Origin: Clostridium sp. AN503
GTDB taxonomy: Bacteria; Bacillota; Clostridia; Lachnospirales; Lachnospiraceae
Direction: 5' to 3'
Length of the DNA stretch: 64,000 bases
Assembly (NCBI RefSeq): GCF_040719375.1
Contig: NZ_JBFDTP010000001.1
Span: 434,001 to 498,000 of the forward strand
Part shown: positions 45,417-54,626 of the stretch, one piece after another
Position numbering within the stretch: the stretch's first letter is position 1
How the letters are laid out: the number at the start of each line of letters is the position of its first letter
Position numbers and translations under genes: made by a program
Notes under the pieces: generated by a model
Databases searched by the model: none
What the model was told of the DNA's origin: nothing
Seen by the model: only the letters and a program-made list of their open reading frames with translations

Positions 45417-45446
45417 ACAGGCGGCGGTACCTACGCCGCCGCCTGT
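45417..45446 (-). terminator. Stem-loop between binding protein and ATPase genes
   Basis: 11-bp GC-rich arms (45417-45427 and 45436-45446) lie 12 bp after the binding protein stop. There is no U-run, so this is more likely an mRNA-stabilising or partial stop hairpin that gives surplus binding protein. Confidence 0.55.
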
Positions 45447-45458
45447 CCATACGTTTTA

Positions 45459-46637
45459 TTACTGTGCCAGCTGTTCCTCTGTGTAGTAACCGCCTTCCAC
45501 AATGATCTCTTTATAGTTGTCTTTATCTACTGCAACCGGGGTGCACAGATAGGACGGAACCACGATCTTGCCGTTGTTGTACTGCTCGGTATCGTTGATC
45601 TCCGGCTCAGCTCCCTCAAGAACTGCCTGTACCATGGTTACGCACTTCTCAGCCAGGAGACGGGTGTCCTTGTAGATGGACATGGTCTGATAACCGGAAA
45701 TGATGTTCTTGGTTGCCATCAGCTCAGCGTCCTGACCTGTGATCAGCGGCCAGTCCTCGCCAACCTTGTAGCCTGCGCCTTCAAGAGCTGCTTTACATCC
45801 ATATGCGAAACCGTCAAATGCGCTTGCGCAGATATCCAGCTTCTTGTCTGCATAGAAACCGGTCAGATAGTTCTCACAGTTCTGCTGTGCGGTCTCCTGG
45901 GACCATCTCAAGATACAGGTATCTTCAAAGGAAGTTCTGCCGGACTCACATACCAGAGTGCCGTCATCCAGATACGGCTGGAGCACTTCCATCAGGCCGT
46001 TGTACAGAAACAGTGCGTTGTTGTCATCCGGTGAGCCCATGAAGAACTCGATGGTGTAGGACTTGCCTTCTGCTTTGGCCTTGTCCAGTTCTTTCTTTTC
46101 TTTTATGTACTCGCCGATGGCGGTTCCAACACCCTTGTTATCGAAGGTTGCATAGTAGGATACTGCATCGGTGTCCATCAGAAGACGGTCGTAAGCAATG
46201 ATCGGGATGCCTGCGTTCTTGGCCTGCTCCTCCACGTTTACCAGTACGGAAGAGTCGATGGATGCGATAACCAGGCAGTTTACGCCGGATGCGATCATGT
46301 TCTCGATCTGAGAAACCTGCATCTGCACGTCATCCTCAGCGTACTGAAGATCTACTTCATAGCCAAGCCCTTCAAGCTGCTTCTTCATGTTGGCGCCGTC
46401 GTTGATCCAGCGCTCAGAGGACTGGGTCGGCATCGCCACGCCAACCTTGCCGCCTTCGGTGGTTGCCTTCGCCGCTTCTGTTGCCGCTGCTGCCGCCGTG
46501 GTGTCTCCCGCCGCTGCCGGAGCCTCGGTTGCAGGTGCCGCTGCCGTCGTAGCCGCTGTCTGTGAACCGCCGCAGCCTGCAAGCAGTGCTGCTGTCATTG
46601 CTGTTCCGAGGATGATACTGAGAATTCTTCGTTTCAT
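45459..46637 (-). CDS. Sugar ABC transporter substrate-binding lipoprotein (ChvE/XylF type)
   Basis: Lipoprotein with lipobox LLAGC (Cys22), a Thr/Ala/Glu-rich linker, and a type I periplasmic binding fold (KVGVAMPTQSSERWINDG, VIASIDSSVL, IIAYDRLLMDTDAV, PLITGQDAELMATKNII). It resembles multiple-sugar binding proteins such as ChvE. First gene of the arabinose operon, with GGGAGGG 7 nt before ATG 46637. Arabinose is the likely ligand by context; xylose or galactose cannot be excluded. Confidence 0.93.
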   Translation of the reverse strand: MKRRILSIILGTAMTAALLAGCGGSQTAATTAAAPATEAPAAAGDTTAAAAATEAAKATTEGGKVGVAMPTQSSERWINDGANMKKQLEGLGYEVDLQYAEDDVQMQVSQIENMIASGVNCLVIASIDSSVLVNVEEQAKNAGIPIIAYDRLLMDTDAVSYYATFDNKGVGTAIGEYIKEKKELDKAKAEGKSYTIEFFMGSPDDNNALFLYNGLMEVLQPYLDDGTLVCESGRTSFEDTCILRWSQETAQQNCENYLTGFYADKKLDICASAFDGFAYGCKAALEGAGYKVGEDWPLITGQDAELMATKNIISGYQTMSIYKDTRLLAEKCVTMVQAVLEGAEPEINDTEQYNNGKIVVPSYLCTPVAVDKDNYKEIIVEGGYYTEEQLAQ

Positions 46638-46663
46638 GATTTTCCCTCCCAGGATATATATTT

Positions 46664-46704
46664 TTGTATATACAACTTGCACGACTGTGCAATTTTGTAC
46701 GAAC
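46664..46704 (-). promoter_or_regulatory. Promoter and AraR-like operators of the arabinose operon
   Basis: On the minus strand TTGCAC (46687-46692) and TATACA (46665-46670) are spaced by 16 bp. The -10 lies in a perfect palindrome TTGTATATACAA (46664-46675) that resembles the AraR box. A half box with TTTGTACGAAC lies at 46694-46704. The -35 is within an inverted repeat TTGCAC-N4-GTGCAA (46677-46692), which might bind another regulator. The AT-rich stretch up to 46912 holds no gene. Confidence 0.65.
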
Positions 46705-46912
46705 GTGAATGCGCGCAATTATTTATGTATTTTTTGTCATATTTTGCGCACAATACCTATTAACACTAACTTTCATTCTGCCGTTTTGTTATTATTGCTT
46801 ATATCCGTTCTGTTTTTGATAATACAACTATACATTTTTCTCTATCATTTGTCAATACTGTTTTGTACTTTTTATTAATATTTTTTATAGTTGTACATAC
46901 ATGTTTGCAGAG

Positions 46913-46957
46913 AACAATAGCGGCAGCCTGGAAATTTGCCTGGCTGCCGCTATTGTT
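46913..46957 (-). terminator. Stem-loop after the MscS gene
   Basis: 16-bp arms (46913-46928 and 46942-46957) around a 13-nt loop. This strong hairpin lies between the mscS stop and the arabinose promoter. The U-run is poor on either strand. Confidence 0.6.
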
Positions 46958-47031
46958 TATTTCTGATGTTTTATCTCTGATCGATCCCTTCCCCGTTCCA
47001 ATTCAATCCCCCGGAGTTCCGTCAGCCCGTC

Positions 47032-47853
47032 TCATCCCCGCTCGTTCCGTATGGTAACTTCCATCTGGTTGAACGGGATCTCGATGCCGGCCCGGTCAAA
47101 TTCTTCTTTGATGCTCTCGGTGACAGCCCAGCGCACGGTCCAGTAATCCGACGTCTTCGTCCAGCCCCTGCCTCCGATCACAACCGCGCTGTCCGCCAAC
47201 TCTCCCACATATACCGTGATCCCGTCTTCCTTCAGGATCAGAGGATGGCTCTCGTAGATATGGCGGATGATCTCTTTTGCCTTCTTCATATCAGAAGAAT
47301 ATCCGATCCCCACCTCGATATCCACCCGCCGCTTTTCCTGGGCTGTCACATTGACCACAGCTCCATTGGAAATGCTGCCGTTGGGGATCGTGATCTTCTT
47401 GTTGTCCACAGTCACAAGGGTTGTGTAGACAAGCCCCACATTCTCCACCGTTCCCTCCATGCCGTCGTAGATAATATAATCCTTCACGCCAAAGGGACGC
47501 ATCAGCATGATCAATATCCCGCCCGCCACATTTGCCAGGCTGCCCTGAAGGGACAGGCCCACGGCAATACCGGCAGAACCAAGCAGGGCGATGATCGACG
47601 CCGACGGTATGCCGATCTGATCCGCAGCAATAAAGATCGTCAGGGCATATATCCCCGCATCTGCTACGGATATGAGGAACCTGGCAACGCTTAAGTCCAG
47701 CTCCGTCCGCTCAAAGGTCTTTTTCAGTATCCGCCGGACGATCCGCACCACCCGGGTGCCAATAAACAGGATCACCGCAGCGATCAGCAGCCGGTATCCA
47801 AATCTCATCAGCCCCGGCGTCCAGCTCTTCATTGTCGTCAACACTTCTTCCAT
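47032..47853 (-). CDS. Small-conductance mechanosensitive channel (MscS family)
   Basis: 273 residues with three N-terminal helices. The pore-lining third helix (ALLGSAGIAVGLSLQGSLAN) and the following beta domain (PFGVKDYIIYDGMEGTVENV, KITIPNGSISNG) are diagnostic. It releases ions when the membrane is stretched. The ATG follows GGGAGGA. It is 49 bp downstream of the MoxR ATPase gene and may share its transcript. Confidence 0.93.
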   Translation of the reverse strand: MEEVLTTMKSWTPGLMRFGYRLLIAAVILFIGTRVVRIVRRILKKTFERTELDLSVARFLISVADAGIYALTIFIAADQIGIPSASIIALLGSAGIAVGLSLQGSLANVAGGILIMLMRPFGVKDYIIYDGMEGTVENVGLVYTTLVTVDNKKITIPNGSISNGAVVNVTAQEKRRVDIEVGIGYSSDMKKAKEIIRHIYESHPLILKEDGITVYVGELADSAVVIGGRGWTKTSDYWTVRWAVTESIKEEFDRAGIEIPFNQMEVTIRNERG

Positions 47854-47902
47854 CTGTTTATCCTCCCATACTTATGCCTCTCCGGCAGGCCGGCTTCACG
47901 CC

Positions 47903-49474
47903 TCACGCCTGTCTGTCAAGCAGCCTTCCAAGCTCCCGCTCCTCCTCTGAAAACAGCAGCTCCTTATTGTACCGGTAATACCGGTCGCAGTCATATTCCT
48001 GCAAAAATTCCACACTGTAAAATCCGGTGTTCAGCTCTGTGACGAACAGTACCATCTCCTGGCTGTTCCCAAATGCCGCTTCCATGAAATCAAAGCCATG
48101 CTCCAGCATCTTTCCTGCTTCGTCCACCAGGTTCTCGTATCCGTCGCTGTCTGCGCCAAACCTGCCGCGGAGAAACTGCTTTGCCTCCTCCTCCGTGCGG
48201 ATGTCCTGTCTGCGAAGCTCCTGCAGATCTGCCTCCAGCTTTGCAGTCACTGCCCGGTCAAGACGCAGCTCTCTTCTGGACAACAGCCCGTTTTCCCGAC
48301 TCTTCTCCCAGGTTTCCCGGAAGGAATCGATCCTTCGGGCGAATTCCTGCATAAAATGCGCGGAGGCGGCGCTGCTCTTTTCCATACCTGCTCCCGGCAT
48401 CATGCCATCCTGCGCCGCATCTGCCTCCTGCGGCGCGCCTGTCTCCAACACCTTCCGCAGCACATCCATCCGCCGCTCCAGCATCTCCCCGGTCTCACTG
48501 ACCTGGCGGAACTTTCCGTTCAAGCCGGAGAGCAGCAGGCCGACCACACTGATCCGCTCATCGAAAGGCGCCCGTTCCAGCTTGTCCACTGCCGCCTCGG
48601 AGATCTCTCCCGCCAGCACCCGCTCCACCTGATAGTCATCCTGGTACTTGTAATAAAGCTCCAGATAATTGGCAAAATCCTTCGCTATCTTCGGAAACTG
48701 GATATATTCAGCCACCAGCTCCCGGTCCACTTTCTTCTCCAGCGTTTCATACACCTGGATCAGCTGCGATAAGTCCTCCCAGCCGCGGGGCGTGGCAAAC
48801 AGCTTGCCGTCCACTGTGGTCTCGATCCGGCAGAAGTTCTCCCGCCGTACATTCAAATAGGCGCGGACAGCCGGATGGATATCCGCCTGCACCGCATATT
48901 CCTTCCACACTCCAAAATCCGGTTCCACATCGATGCGGCGGATCCGGTCCATGGTCACGATATCAAACTCCCGGACAGACTTGTTGTATTCCGGCGGGTT
49001 CCCTGCCGCCACGATGATCCAGCCATCGGGGATTTTGTGGTTCCCGAATGTTTTCCCCTGCAAAAACTGCAGCATGGTGGGCGCCAGGGTTTCCGACACG
49101 CAGTTGATCTCGTCGATAAACAAGATCCCTTCCGGAAGGCCCGTCTGTTCAATCTTCTCATAAACGGATGCCACGATCTCGCTCATGGTGTATTCCGTCA
49201 CCGCATATTCCCTTCCCCCATACTGTCTGTGCTGGATAAACGGCAGGCCGATGGCGCTCTGCCTGGTGTGATGGGTGATGGTATAGGCCACCAGCCCGAT
49301 CCGGCATTCCCGGGAAATCTGCTCCATGATCTGGGTTTTTCCCACGCCGGGAGGCCCGATCAGCAGTACCGGCCTCTGACGGATGGAAGGGATCGTGTAC
49401 ATCCCGTATTCGTCCCTCTGCAGATATGCCGCAATGGTGTCCTTGATCTCCTGTTTTGCTCGTTTTATATTCAT
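47903..49474 (-). CDS. MoxR-type AAA+ ATPase
   Basis: 523 residues. An AAA+ core (about 5-260) has Walker A GPPGVGKT (40-47), Walker B ILFIDEIN (Asp121-Glu122), a sensor-1 Asn in VAAGNPPEYN and an Arg-rich sensor 2 region. A helical C-terminal part follows with charged coiled-coil stretches. It overlaps the VWA gene by 4 bp. MoxR/VWA pairs work as chaperone-like units that remodel a partner or load metal; the target here is unknown. Confidence 0.88.
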   Translation of the reverse strand: MNIKRAKQEIKDTIAAYLQRDEYGMYTIPSIRQRPVLLIGPPGVGKTQIMEQISRECRIGLVAYTITHHTRQSAIGLPFIQHRQYGGREYAVTEYTMSEIVASVYEKIEQTGLPEGILFIDEINCVSETLAPTMLQFLQGKTFGNHKIPDGWIIVAAGNPPEYNKSVREFDIVTMDRIRRIDVEPDFGVWKEYAVQADIHPAVRAYLNVRRENFCRIETTVDGKLFATPRGWEDLSQLIQVYETLEKKVDRELVAEYIQFPKIAKDFANYLELYYKYQDDYQVERVLAGEISEAAVDKLERAPFDERISVVGLLLSGLNGKFRQVSETGEMLERRMDVLRKVLETGAPQEADAAQDGMMPGAGMEKSSAASAHFMQEFARRIDSFRETWEKSRENGLLSRRELRLDRAVTAKLEADLQELRRQDIRTEEEAKQFLRGRFGADSDGYENLVDEAGKMLEHGFDFMEAAFGNSQEMVLFVTELNTGFYSVEFLQEYDCDRYYRYNKELLFSEEERELGRLLDRQA

Positions 49475-50793
49475 TCTGTCATAATCTCCTCAGTCTCCAG
49501 TATCAGCTTCATCGCCCAGGCCGGCACGGAAATATCCGTGTACTGGTCCTTGACAAAAACAAAAGCTGTATCATAAACCGGACGCTTTACCGGGTAGATC
49601 CCCTCCCCGTCCGTAAAATAGATCAATCCCTTCAGGCGGTGGAACGCCCCCTGCTTCACCATATGGTCCACATGCTCAAAGGCCGGCCGAAAATCCGTCC
49701 CGCCCTGCCCGATGATGGTAAAGTCCTCCATGTAGCGTTCCATCTCCTCCCGGCTGGTGATCAGCCGGTCATCCTGCACCTGTTCATCACACTGGATGAT
49801 GTGGATGCAGGTCTTTTTAAAATAGCTGTCCGCCTCGCTGAGCACATCATAGGTCTCCTCCAGGAATCTGCGGACCAGGTCACCAGAACAGGACATGGAC
49901 GTGTCGATCACGATCACAAAATCCTCCACCCGGCTGATCTCCCTGGACTCCAGCGGTTCCACCAGCGGCATATTCCCGTACAGGGACAGGCCGTAAGTGT
50001 AAAACACATAGTCGAAGGAATCCTCATCCACCTGCATCTCCTCCCGGAGGACCGAAAATTTCCGCAGGAACCGCCTATAGTCATACCGCTCCCGGTTCTC
50101 CACCTGCACCTGCTCCAGCAGGCTTTTGGACTCCTCGTCCTGCTGGTTGCCCATGGTCTCCATCTCGGTCTGTACCTTATCCCGGTTGTCGCTCCACTGG
50201 TTCTGCCGGATCATGGCTGTCTGGGGCGCATCCGGCGGCAGCTCCCAGTACTGGTGGTCGTCCACATAGTATTCCGCCTCCAGCCGGTCCCGCTGCGTTT
50301 CCGTCAGATCCATCCCCGACAGGACCCGGTACACCCCTTCCGCATTCAGCACCGAAAGCTTCCCGCGCAGCCGTCCGTACCAGTCCCGCCTAAACGGGGT
50401 CAGCGGCACATGGACGCATTTTAAGTAAAGCCCGTCGATCACCGACTCTGCGGCAATGTCACACGACAGGTTCCACATCCGCACATCCCGTCCGCCGCGC
50501 ATATCCATATGGCAGAACAGGCAGTGAAATACCATGTGTAAGTACGAGCGGTTCACAAAGACCCTTCCCCGCCGGTACAGACTGCCCAGATAGTCCGGAT
50601 GATAGTAGATCAGAAAGCCGTCCGTTCCCAGCCCCCGGCACTCCGGGTCCGCCTCAAACCCCAGGCTGCTCAGAGAAATATCCAGATAGCGCATGTTTAA
50701 GTACAGCTCATTTCTGGAATTTGACAGGACCCGGGTGCACAGCTCCACCATATTTAGTTCTTCTAACTGCCGGTGTCTCACCGGATCGATCAT
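49471..50793 (-). CDS. VWA-like domain protein (DUF2201 type)
   Basis: 440 residues. The N-terminal metallopeptidase-like region has an HMVFH pattern (86-90) instead of a full HExxH, so catalysis is doubtful. The C-terminal VWA-like domain has the MIDAS motif DTSMS (297-301) and a later TDGEG. Directly followed by the MoxR ATPase with ATGA overlap, which supports a physical complex. Confidence 0.85.
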   Translation of the reverse strand: MIDPVRHRQLEELNMVELCTRVLSNSRNELYLNMRYLDISLSSLGFEADPECRGLGTDGFLIYYHPDYLGSLYRRGRVFVNRSYLHMVFHCLFCHMDMRGGRDVRMWNLSCDIAAESVIDGLYLKCVHVPLTPFRRDWYGRLRGKLSVLNAEGVYRVLSGMDLTETQRDRLEAEYYVDDHQYWELPPDAPQTAMIRQNQWSDNRDKVQTEMETMGNQQDEESKSLLEQVQVENRERYDYRRFLRKFSVLREEMQVDEDSFDYVFYTYGLSLYGNMPLVEPLESREISRVEDFVIVIDTSMSCSGDLVRRFLEETYDVLSEADSYFKKTCIHIIQCDEQVQDDRLITSREEMERYMEDFTIIGQGGTDFRPAFEHVDHMVKQGAFHRLKGLIYFTDGEGIYPVKRPVYDTAFVFVKDQYTDISVPAWAMKLILETEEIMTE

Positions 50794-50835
50794 CGTCCCA
50801 CCGCCTTTTGCTGCCGATGGCAGCTATTATTCACT

Positions 50836-51855
50836 CTATAATTCAAATCTTTTCTTTCTCCTTCTCTGCTGACCGGGGAGGCCTTCCTCTCCCGTGCCGG
50901 TACAGGCTGCGCCGGTCTGCATCAGGTGCCGGTAATCCATCAGCCAGCTGACCATCTCCGTATCGCCCGCCTGCTGCGCCATGGATATCAGAGTCTCTAA
51001 CTGCATCCCCAAGGTCTTTTCAGGAGACAGCACCGATTCCACCAGCCATGGCAAGCCGCCCGGCTCCAGATTCGTCACCGCGCCGCGGTTCCAGCCATCC
51101 GCCCCTATGAGAAGCCTCCCTGCGGTCTGCCAGTGCTCCCGCACATAGTCCAGATACATCACCCTGTGCGCTTCGGACAGCCCCGCAGAAAACAGCAGCC
51201 GCCCCAGCGCCAGCTCCGTCACCAGCTCCTCCGGCTCCTGCACTTTGGCATGGGGGAACAGTTCATCATAGCTTAAATACTGGAACTGCCGGTTGGCGAA
51301 ACAGTACCGGTAACGGTGCCCGCAGCCATGAGTCTCGATAAACAGGATCCTGGCAGGAGTATTTTCCACCGATTCCTCGAAGTATTCCGGAAAGATCAGC
51401 CTGGCTTCCGCCAGATCCCCAGCCCGGCCCGCGCCGTCCTCCGTCCAATGCATATCCCGGCCTGCTCCGCTCTCCGCCGGCCTTAACCGCACCCGCAATG
51501 TCTGGCGCAGCTCCGAGAGCATGTCCTGAAAACAGGATTTCTCCCCCTCAAATTCCGTGATATCCAAAAGCTCCACACTCCGCACTCCGGCAAACAGCCC
51601 CGCTCCCAGATCCGTCACCCGGCTGTAACAGTAAATGCGGCGCAGCTTATCACATTCATAAAAGCCGTAAGCGCCTATCTTTTTTAAATTCGGCGGCAGA
51701 TGGACTTCCTCCACATCACTGCCTGACAGCACATAAGCGCCCAGTTCCGTTACCGGGCAGCCTTCCAGCTCCTCAGGTACGGAAACGACCGCTCCCACTT
51801 CCTCTATTTTGTCGATCCGGGCTTCCCGCCCGGTTATGGTATACTTTAATTCCAT
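50836..51855 (-). CDS. Leucine-rich-repeat-start protein in the MoxR/VWA cluster
   Basis: 339 residues from ATG 51855 (AGGTG upstream). The first ~100 residues resemble BspA-type leucine-rich repeats (LEGCPVTELGAYVLSGSD, LKKIGAYGFYECDKLRRIY). The rest is helical with no recognised domain and ends in QQRRRKKRFEL. No signal peptide or anchor, so it is cytoplasmic, unlike surface BspA proteins. First gene of the module; it may be the substrate or adaptor of the MoxR/VWA pair. Confidence 0.7.
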   Translation of the reverse strand: MELKYTITGREARIDKIEEVGAVVSVPEELEGCPVTELGAYVLSGSDVEEVHLPPNLKKIGAYGFYECDKLRRIYCYSRVTDLGAGLFAGVRSVELLDITEFEGEKSCFQDMLSELRQTLRVRLRPAESGAGRDMHWTEDGAGRAGDLAEARLIFPEYFEESVENTPARILFIETHGCGHRYRYCFANRQFQYLSYDELFPHAKVQEPEELVTELALGRLLFSAGLSEAHRVMYLDYVREHWQTAGRLLIGADGWNRGAVTNLEPGGLPWLVESVLSPEKTLGMQLETLISMAQQAGDTEMVSWLMDYRHLMQTGAACTGTGEEGLPGQQRRRKKRFEL

Positions 51856-51942
51856 AATCACCTGCATTTACTTTTATTCATTCTATCTTATCATAACCCG
51901 GATCACTGTCTGTCATCCCGGAAAACCCTCTGAACGCTGTCA

Positions 51943-53226
51943 TTATATCCGGATCCTTACATAAAACCACTCGTCTTCCACGCCGTATTCCAGCGTCCCC
52001 TTCCACTGCCCCACCAGACCAGCCAGGCTCCTGATACCAAGTCCGCGCCCTTCTCTGTCTCCCAGGACAGGAGGGTTCGCCCCACGAAGATACCGGTCCT
52101 CTTCCGAAAAAACATTACGGATCTCAAGCAATGTCTCTTTCCCATCCTGGCGTCCGACTACATGAAGCCGTCTGCGGTCCGGCATTTCCAGGCTTTTGCT
52201 GGCACAGACGGCATTCTCCAGAATATTTCCCAGTACCATAGCGATCCCCCAGTCATTGCCGCCCAGATCATCCGGCAGCAGCTCCAGCTCCACGGTCATC
52301 TGGATCTGCTGAGACTCTGCCAGCCGTACATAATGTGAGATCACCCCATTGATCGGGATATTCCTGCAATAACGGTTTATCTGCGCCATGTCAGGCATGT
52401 CCATCATCTCCGCCAGCGTCCGCTCCACACCCTCGTAATCCTGCTCAGCCATCATGCCTCTCAGCATCCGGACAAAATGACGGCTGTCATGGTTATATTC
52501 CGCAATCCTGCGCTCAGCCCGGCGCATCTGGTCAACCTCCATCTTCAATGCTTCCATACAGACCCCGAGAACATTCTGATCCCGGTCTTCCAATTCTTTC
52601 TGCTTCAGCCTTCCCAGCATCTGAAACATCAGTATGATCAGAAGATAGATCGTAAAAAGATAGGCTAACGGCATCATATAATGAAGGGCCGTGACATCCG
52701 GACGCTTCAAGCAGTCAAACAGCAGGTATACCCCGCAGTAAAACATGACCAGGACTATGGTGATCTGCCCCCATTCCGCCCGGTATATCTGCTGAAGCTT
52801 ACGATAGGACGGCAGCAGAAAACGTATCAGCAGGAAAAGCAGCAGCACATGGCAGACGATCTCTGCCGCAAATACCACCGCGGTCACAGCATTCACCGAA
52901 AGGAGGATCTTGGCCATCATATCGCCGCACATGATATAGCTTCCTCCGAGGAAAGCCGTAAACACTGCCCGCCCGTCCCGGTATTGTGAAACGATCAGTT
53001 CACCGCTTATGCTGACCAGGCTGGCGATCACCATGGTAAACCGCCAGGTATACCCCATCCCGGATAGCCGGTAACGCAAAAATTCCAGCATAAACACCAG
53101 GATATAGGTAACTGACAGTACGGCTGCGGTGATCCACAAGCTGTAACGTCTTTTTGTAAAGACCAGCATGAACGCGGCCAAAAAAAAATGGGAAATCCCA
53201 TAAACAACCAGTAATTGCAGGCTCAT
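51943..53226 (-). CDS. GHKL-type sensor histidine kinase (AgrC-like)
   Basis: 427 residues. Six or seven membrane helices (1-205), a coiled linker, then the dimerisation segment with phospho-acceptor His246 in EYNHDSRHFVRML. The GHKL ATPase domain has N-box NILENAVCA and G-box GRGLGIRSL. The ATG at 53226 follows AAAGGAG; the TTG at 53232 is not needed. No response regulator or AgrD-like gene is adjacent. It is paralogous to the next gene. Confidence 0.88.
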   Translation of the reverse strand: MSLQLLVVYGISHFFLAAFMLVFTKRRYSLWITAAVLSVTYILVFMLEFLRYRLSGMGYTWRFTMVIASLVSISGELIVSQYRDGRAVFTAFLGGSYIMCGDMMAKILLSVNAVTAVVFAAEIVCHVLLLFLLIRFLLPSYRKLQQIYRAEWGQITIVLVMFYCGVYLLFDCLKRPDVTALHYMMPLAYLFTIYLLIILMFQMLGRLKQKELEDRDQNVLGVCMEALKMEVDQMRRAERRIAEYNHDSRHFVRMLRGMMAEQDYEGVERTLAEMMDMPDMAQINRYCRNIPINGVISHYVRLAESQQIQMTVELELLPDDLGGNDWGIAMVLGNILENAVCASKSLEMPDRRRLHVVGRQDGKETLLEIRNVFSEEDRYLRGANPPVLGDREGRGLGIRSLAGLVGQWKGTLEYGVEDEWFYVRIRI

Positions 53227-53238
53227 GAGCAATCTCCT

Positions 53239-54519
53239 TTATATCAATATCCGGGCAAAAAACTCTCCCCGTTGGACGCCGCAGCTGAACGTTACCTGAT
53301 TTTTCTCAGCAAAATATGCAACACTGTGCATGCCGATCCCGTGACCCTCTCCTCTTTGCGACACCGGCAGCCCGGTCTCCGGATCGAAAACAATCTTCTT
53401 CCCGCAGGTGTTTCTGATCTCGATCAGCACCTGCCCATGCCTCTGCCGGGCCGTCACCCGGATACGTCTGAGAGCATCCTTTTCCGTTCCCTCACATGCC
53501 CGGATCGCATTGTCCAGCAGGTTGCCGACGACCACCGCCAGCTGCCAGTCGTTGACCCGCAGTTTTTCCGGAAGCTCCAGCCGGGCTGCGAACTCAATCT
53601 CTTTGGAGGCCGCCTCCGCCGCATAGGACACCAGGACGCCGTTGACCGCCGCATTGTGCGTATAACGGACCGGACAGGATACCATTGTCATCTCCTGCAT
53701 CTCTTCCAACATCTGATTGATCCCGTCATAATCCTTTTTCTCCATCAGGCCCTGCATGATCCGGATCAGGCGCTGTTTATCTCGGACATGGTCTGTGATC
53801 TTGCTCTCCGTCTCCCTCATCTCGTCCAGTTCATGCCTCAGCGCACGGATACCCGCTTTCAATATCTCCCGTTCCCGCACAGTCTGCTGTTCCCGGTACA
53901 GCTTTCCGATCATCCGGAATACCAGGATATAGGCGATATACATGGTCGCCAGAAAAAACATCACCGCCAGCATCGCTTTCATAGGTTTGCCGCTTCCCTT
54001 GGCGACCAGATCCAGCCCCTGGGCAGATATATAGAAGAGCGAAGGCATCAGGCACATGTTCATCCATTCACCCCTGCCCTCCCTCTGGATTTCCAAATAA
54101 ACAGGGCGCAGCAGATAGATCAGCATCCACAATAAAGCGGCATTCATCAAAATCTCATAGACCACCGATGCCTGCATCCACTCCGTCAAAACATACATAT
54201 AGACGCTGCTCATCACTCCCGGGAGCACGTAGTTGCTGGACATCAGCCCCGTAAACAATGCGCGGAAATCCCGGTATTCCGAGATCAATAGCGTGACACT
54301 CTGCAGGATCAGGATCTGAAGTATCACAATGATCGAATATGCCTGTTCGCTGCTGTCAAGAAAATCATGCAGGATCTCAAGCCCTGACAGCATGGCAAAT
54401 GCTGCCAGCAGGATTCCAACGGTCTTTCTCATGGAGTATCGCCGCTGTGTGAACGCCAGTAAAAAACACATCATGCTGAAATGGGAAATACAATAACATA
54501 TAACTCGGAATTCGTCCAT
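53239..54519 (-). CDS. GHKL sensor kinase paralogue lacking the phospho-acceptor His
   Basis: 426 residues with the same helix layout as its neighbour and many identical turns (for example ISEYRDFRALFTG against VSQYRDGRAVFTA). At the aligned phospho-acceptor position the sequence is TDHVRDKQRLIRIM, with Arg246 in place of His. The ATP-binding N-box NLLDNAIRA and G-box GHGIGMHSV remain. It may be a pseudo-kinase that pairs with the downstream copy 12 bp away. The ATG at 54519 is 6 nt after AGGGG. Confidence 0.85.
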   Translation of the reverse strand: MDEFRVICYCISHFSMMCFLLAFTQRRYSMRKTVGILLAAFAMLSGLEILHDFLDSSEQAYSIIVILQILILQSVTLLISEYRDFRALFTGLMSSNYVLPGVMSSVYMYVLTEWMQASVVYEILMNAALLWMLIYLLRPVYLEIQREGRGEWMNMCLMPSLFYISAQGLDLVAKGSGKPMKAMLAVMFFLATMYIAYILVFRMIGKLYREQQTVREREILKAGIRALRHELDEMRETESKITDHVRDKQRLIRIMQGLMEKKDYDGINQMLEEMQEMTMVSCPVRYTHNAAVNGVLVSYAAEAASKEIEFAARLELPEKLRVNDWQLAVVVGNLLDNAIRACEGTEKDALRRIRVTARQRHGQVLIEIRNTCGKKIVFDPETGLPVSQRGEGHGIGMHSVAYFAEKNQVTFSCGVQRGEFFARILI

Positions 54520-54626
54520 ACTCATCCCCTTTTATTCCTATAACATTAAAATCATACCATAATTCCACAGCATTGAAAAGAGCCGCCGCACAGGCGGTTG
54601 CCCGCCCGGCAGTGGCTCCTGCTGCA

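Noticed and set aside
49456..50424. Plus-strand 322-codon ORF opposite the VWA gene
   Set aside because: Composition is Leu/His/Pro/Arg-rich as expected for an antisense shadow; the minus-strand VWA frame has clear motifs.
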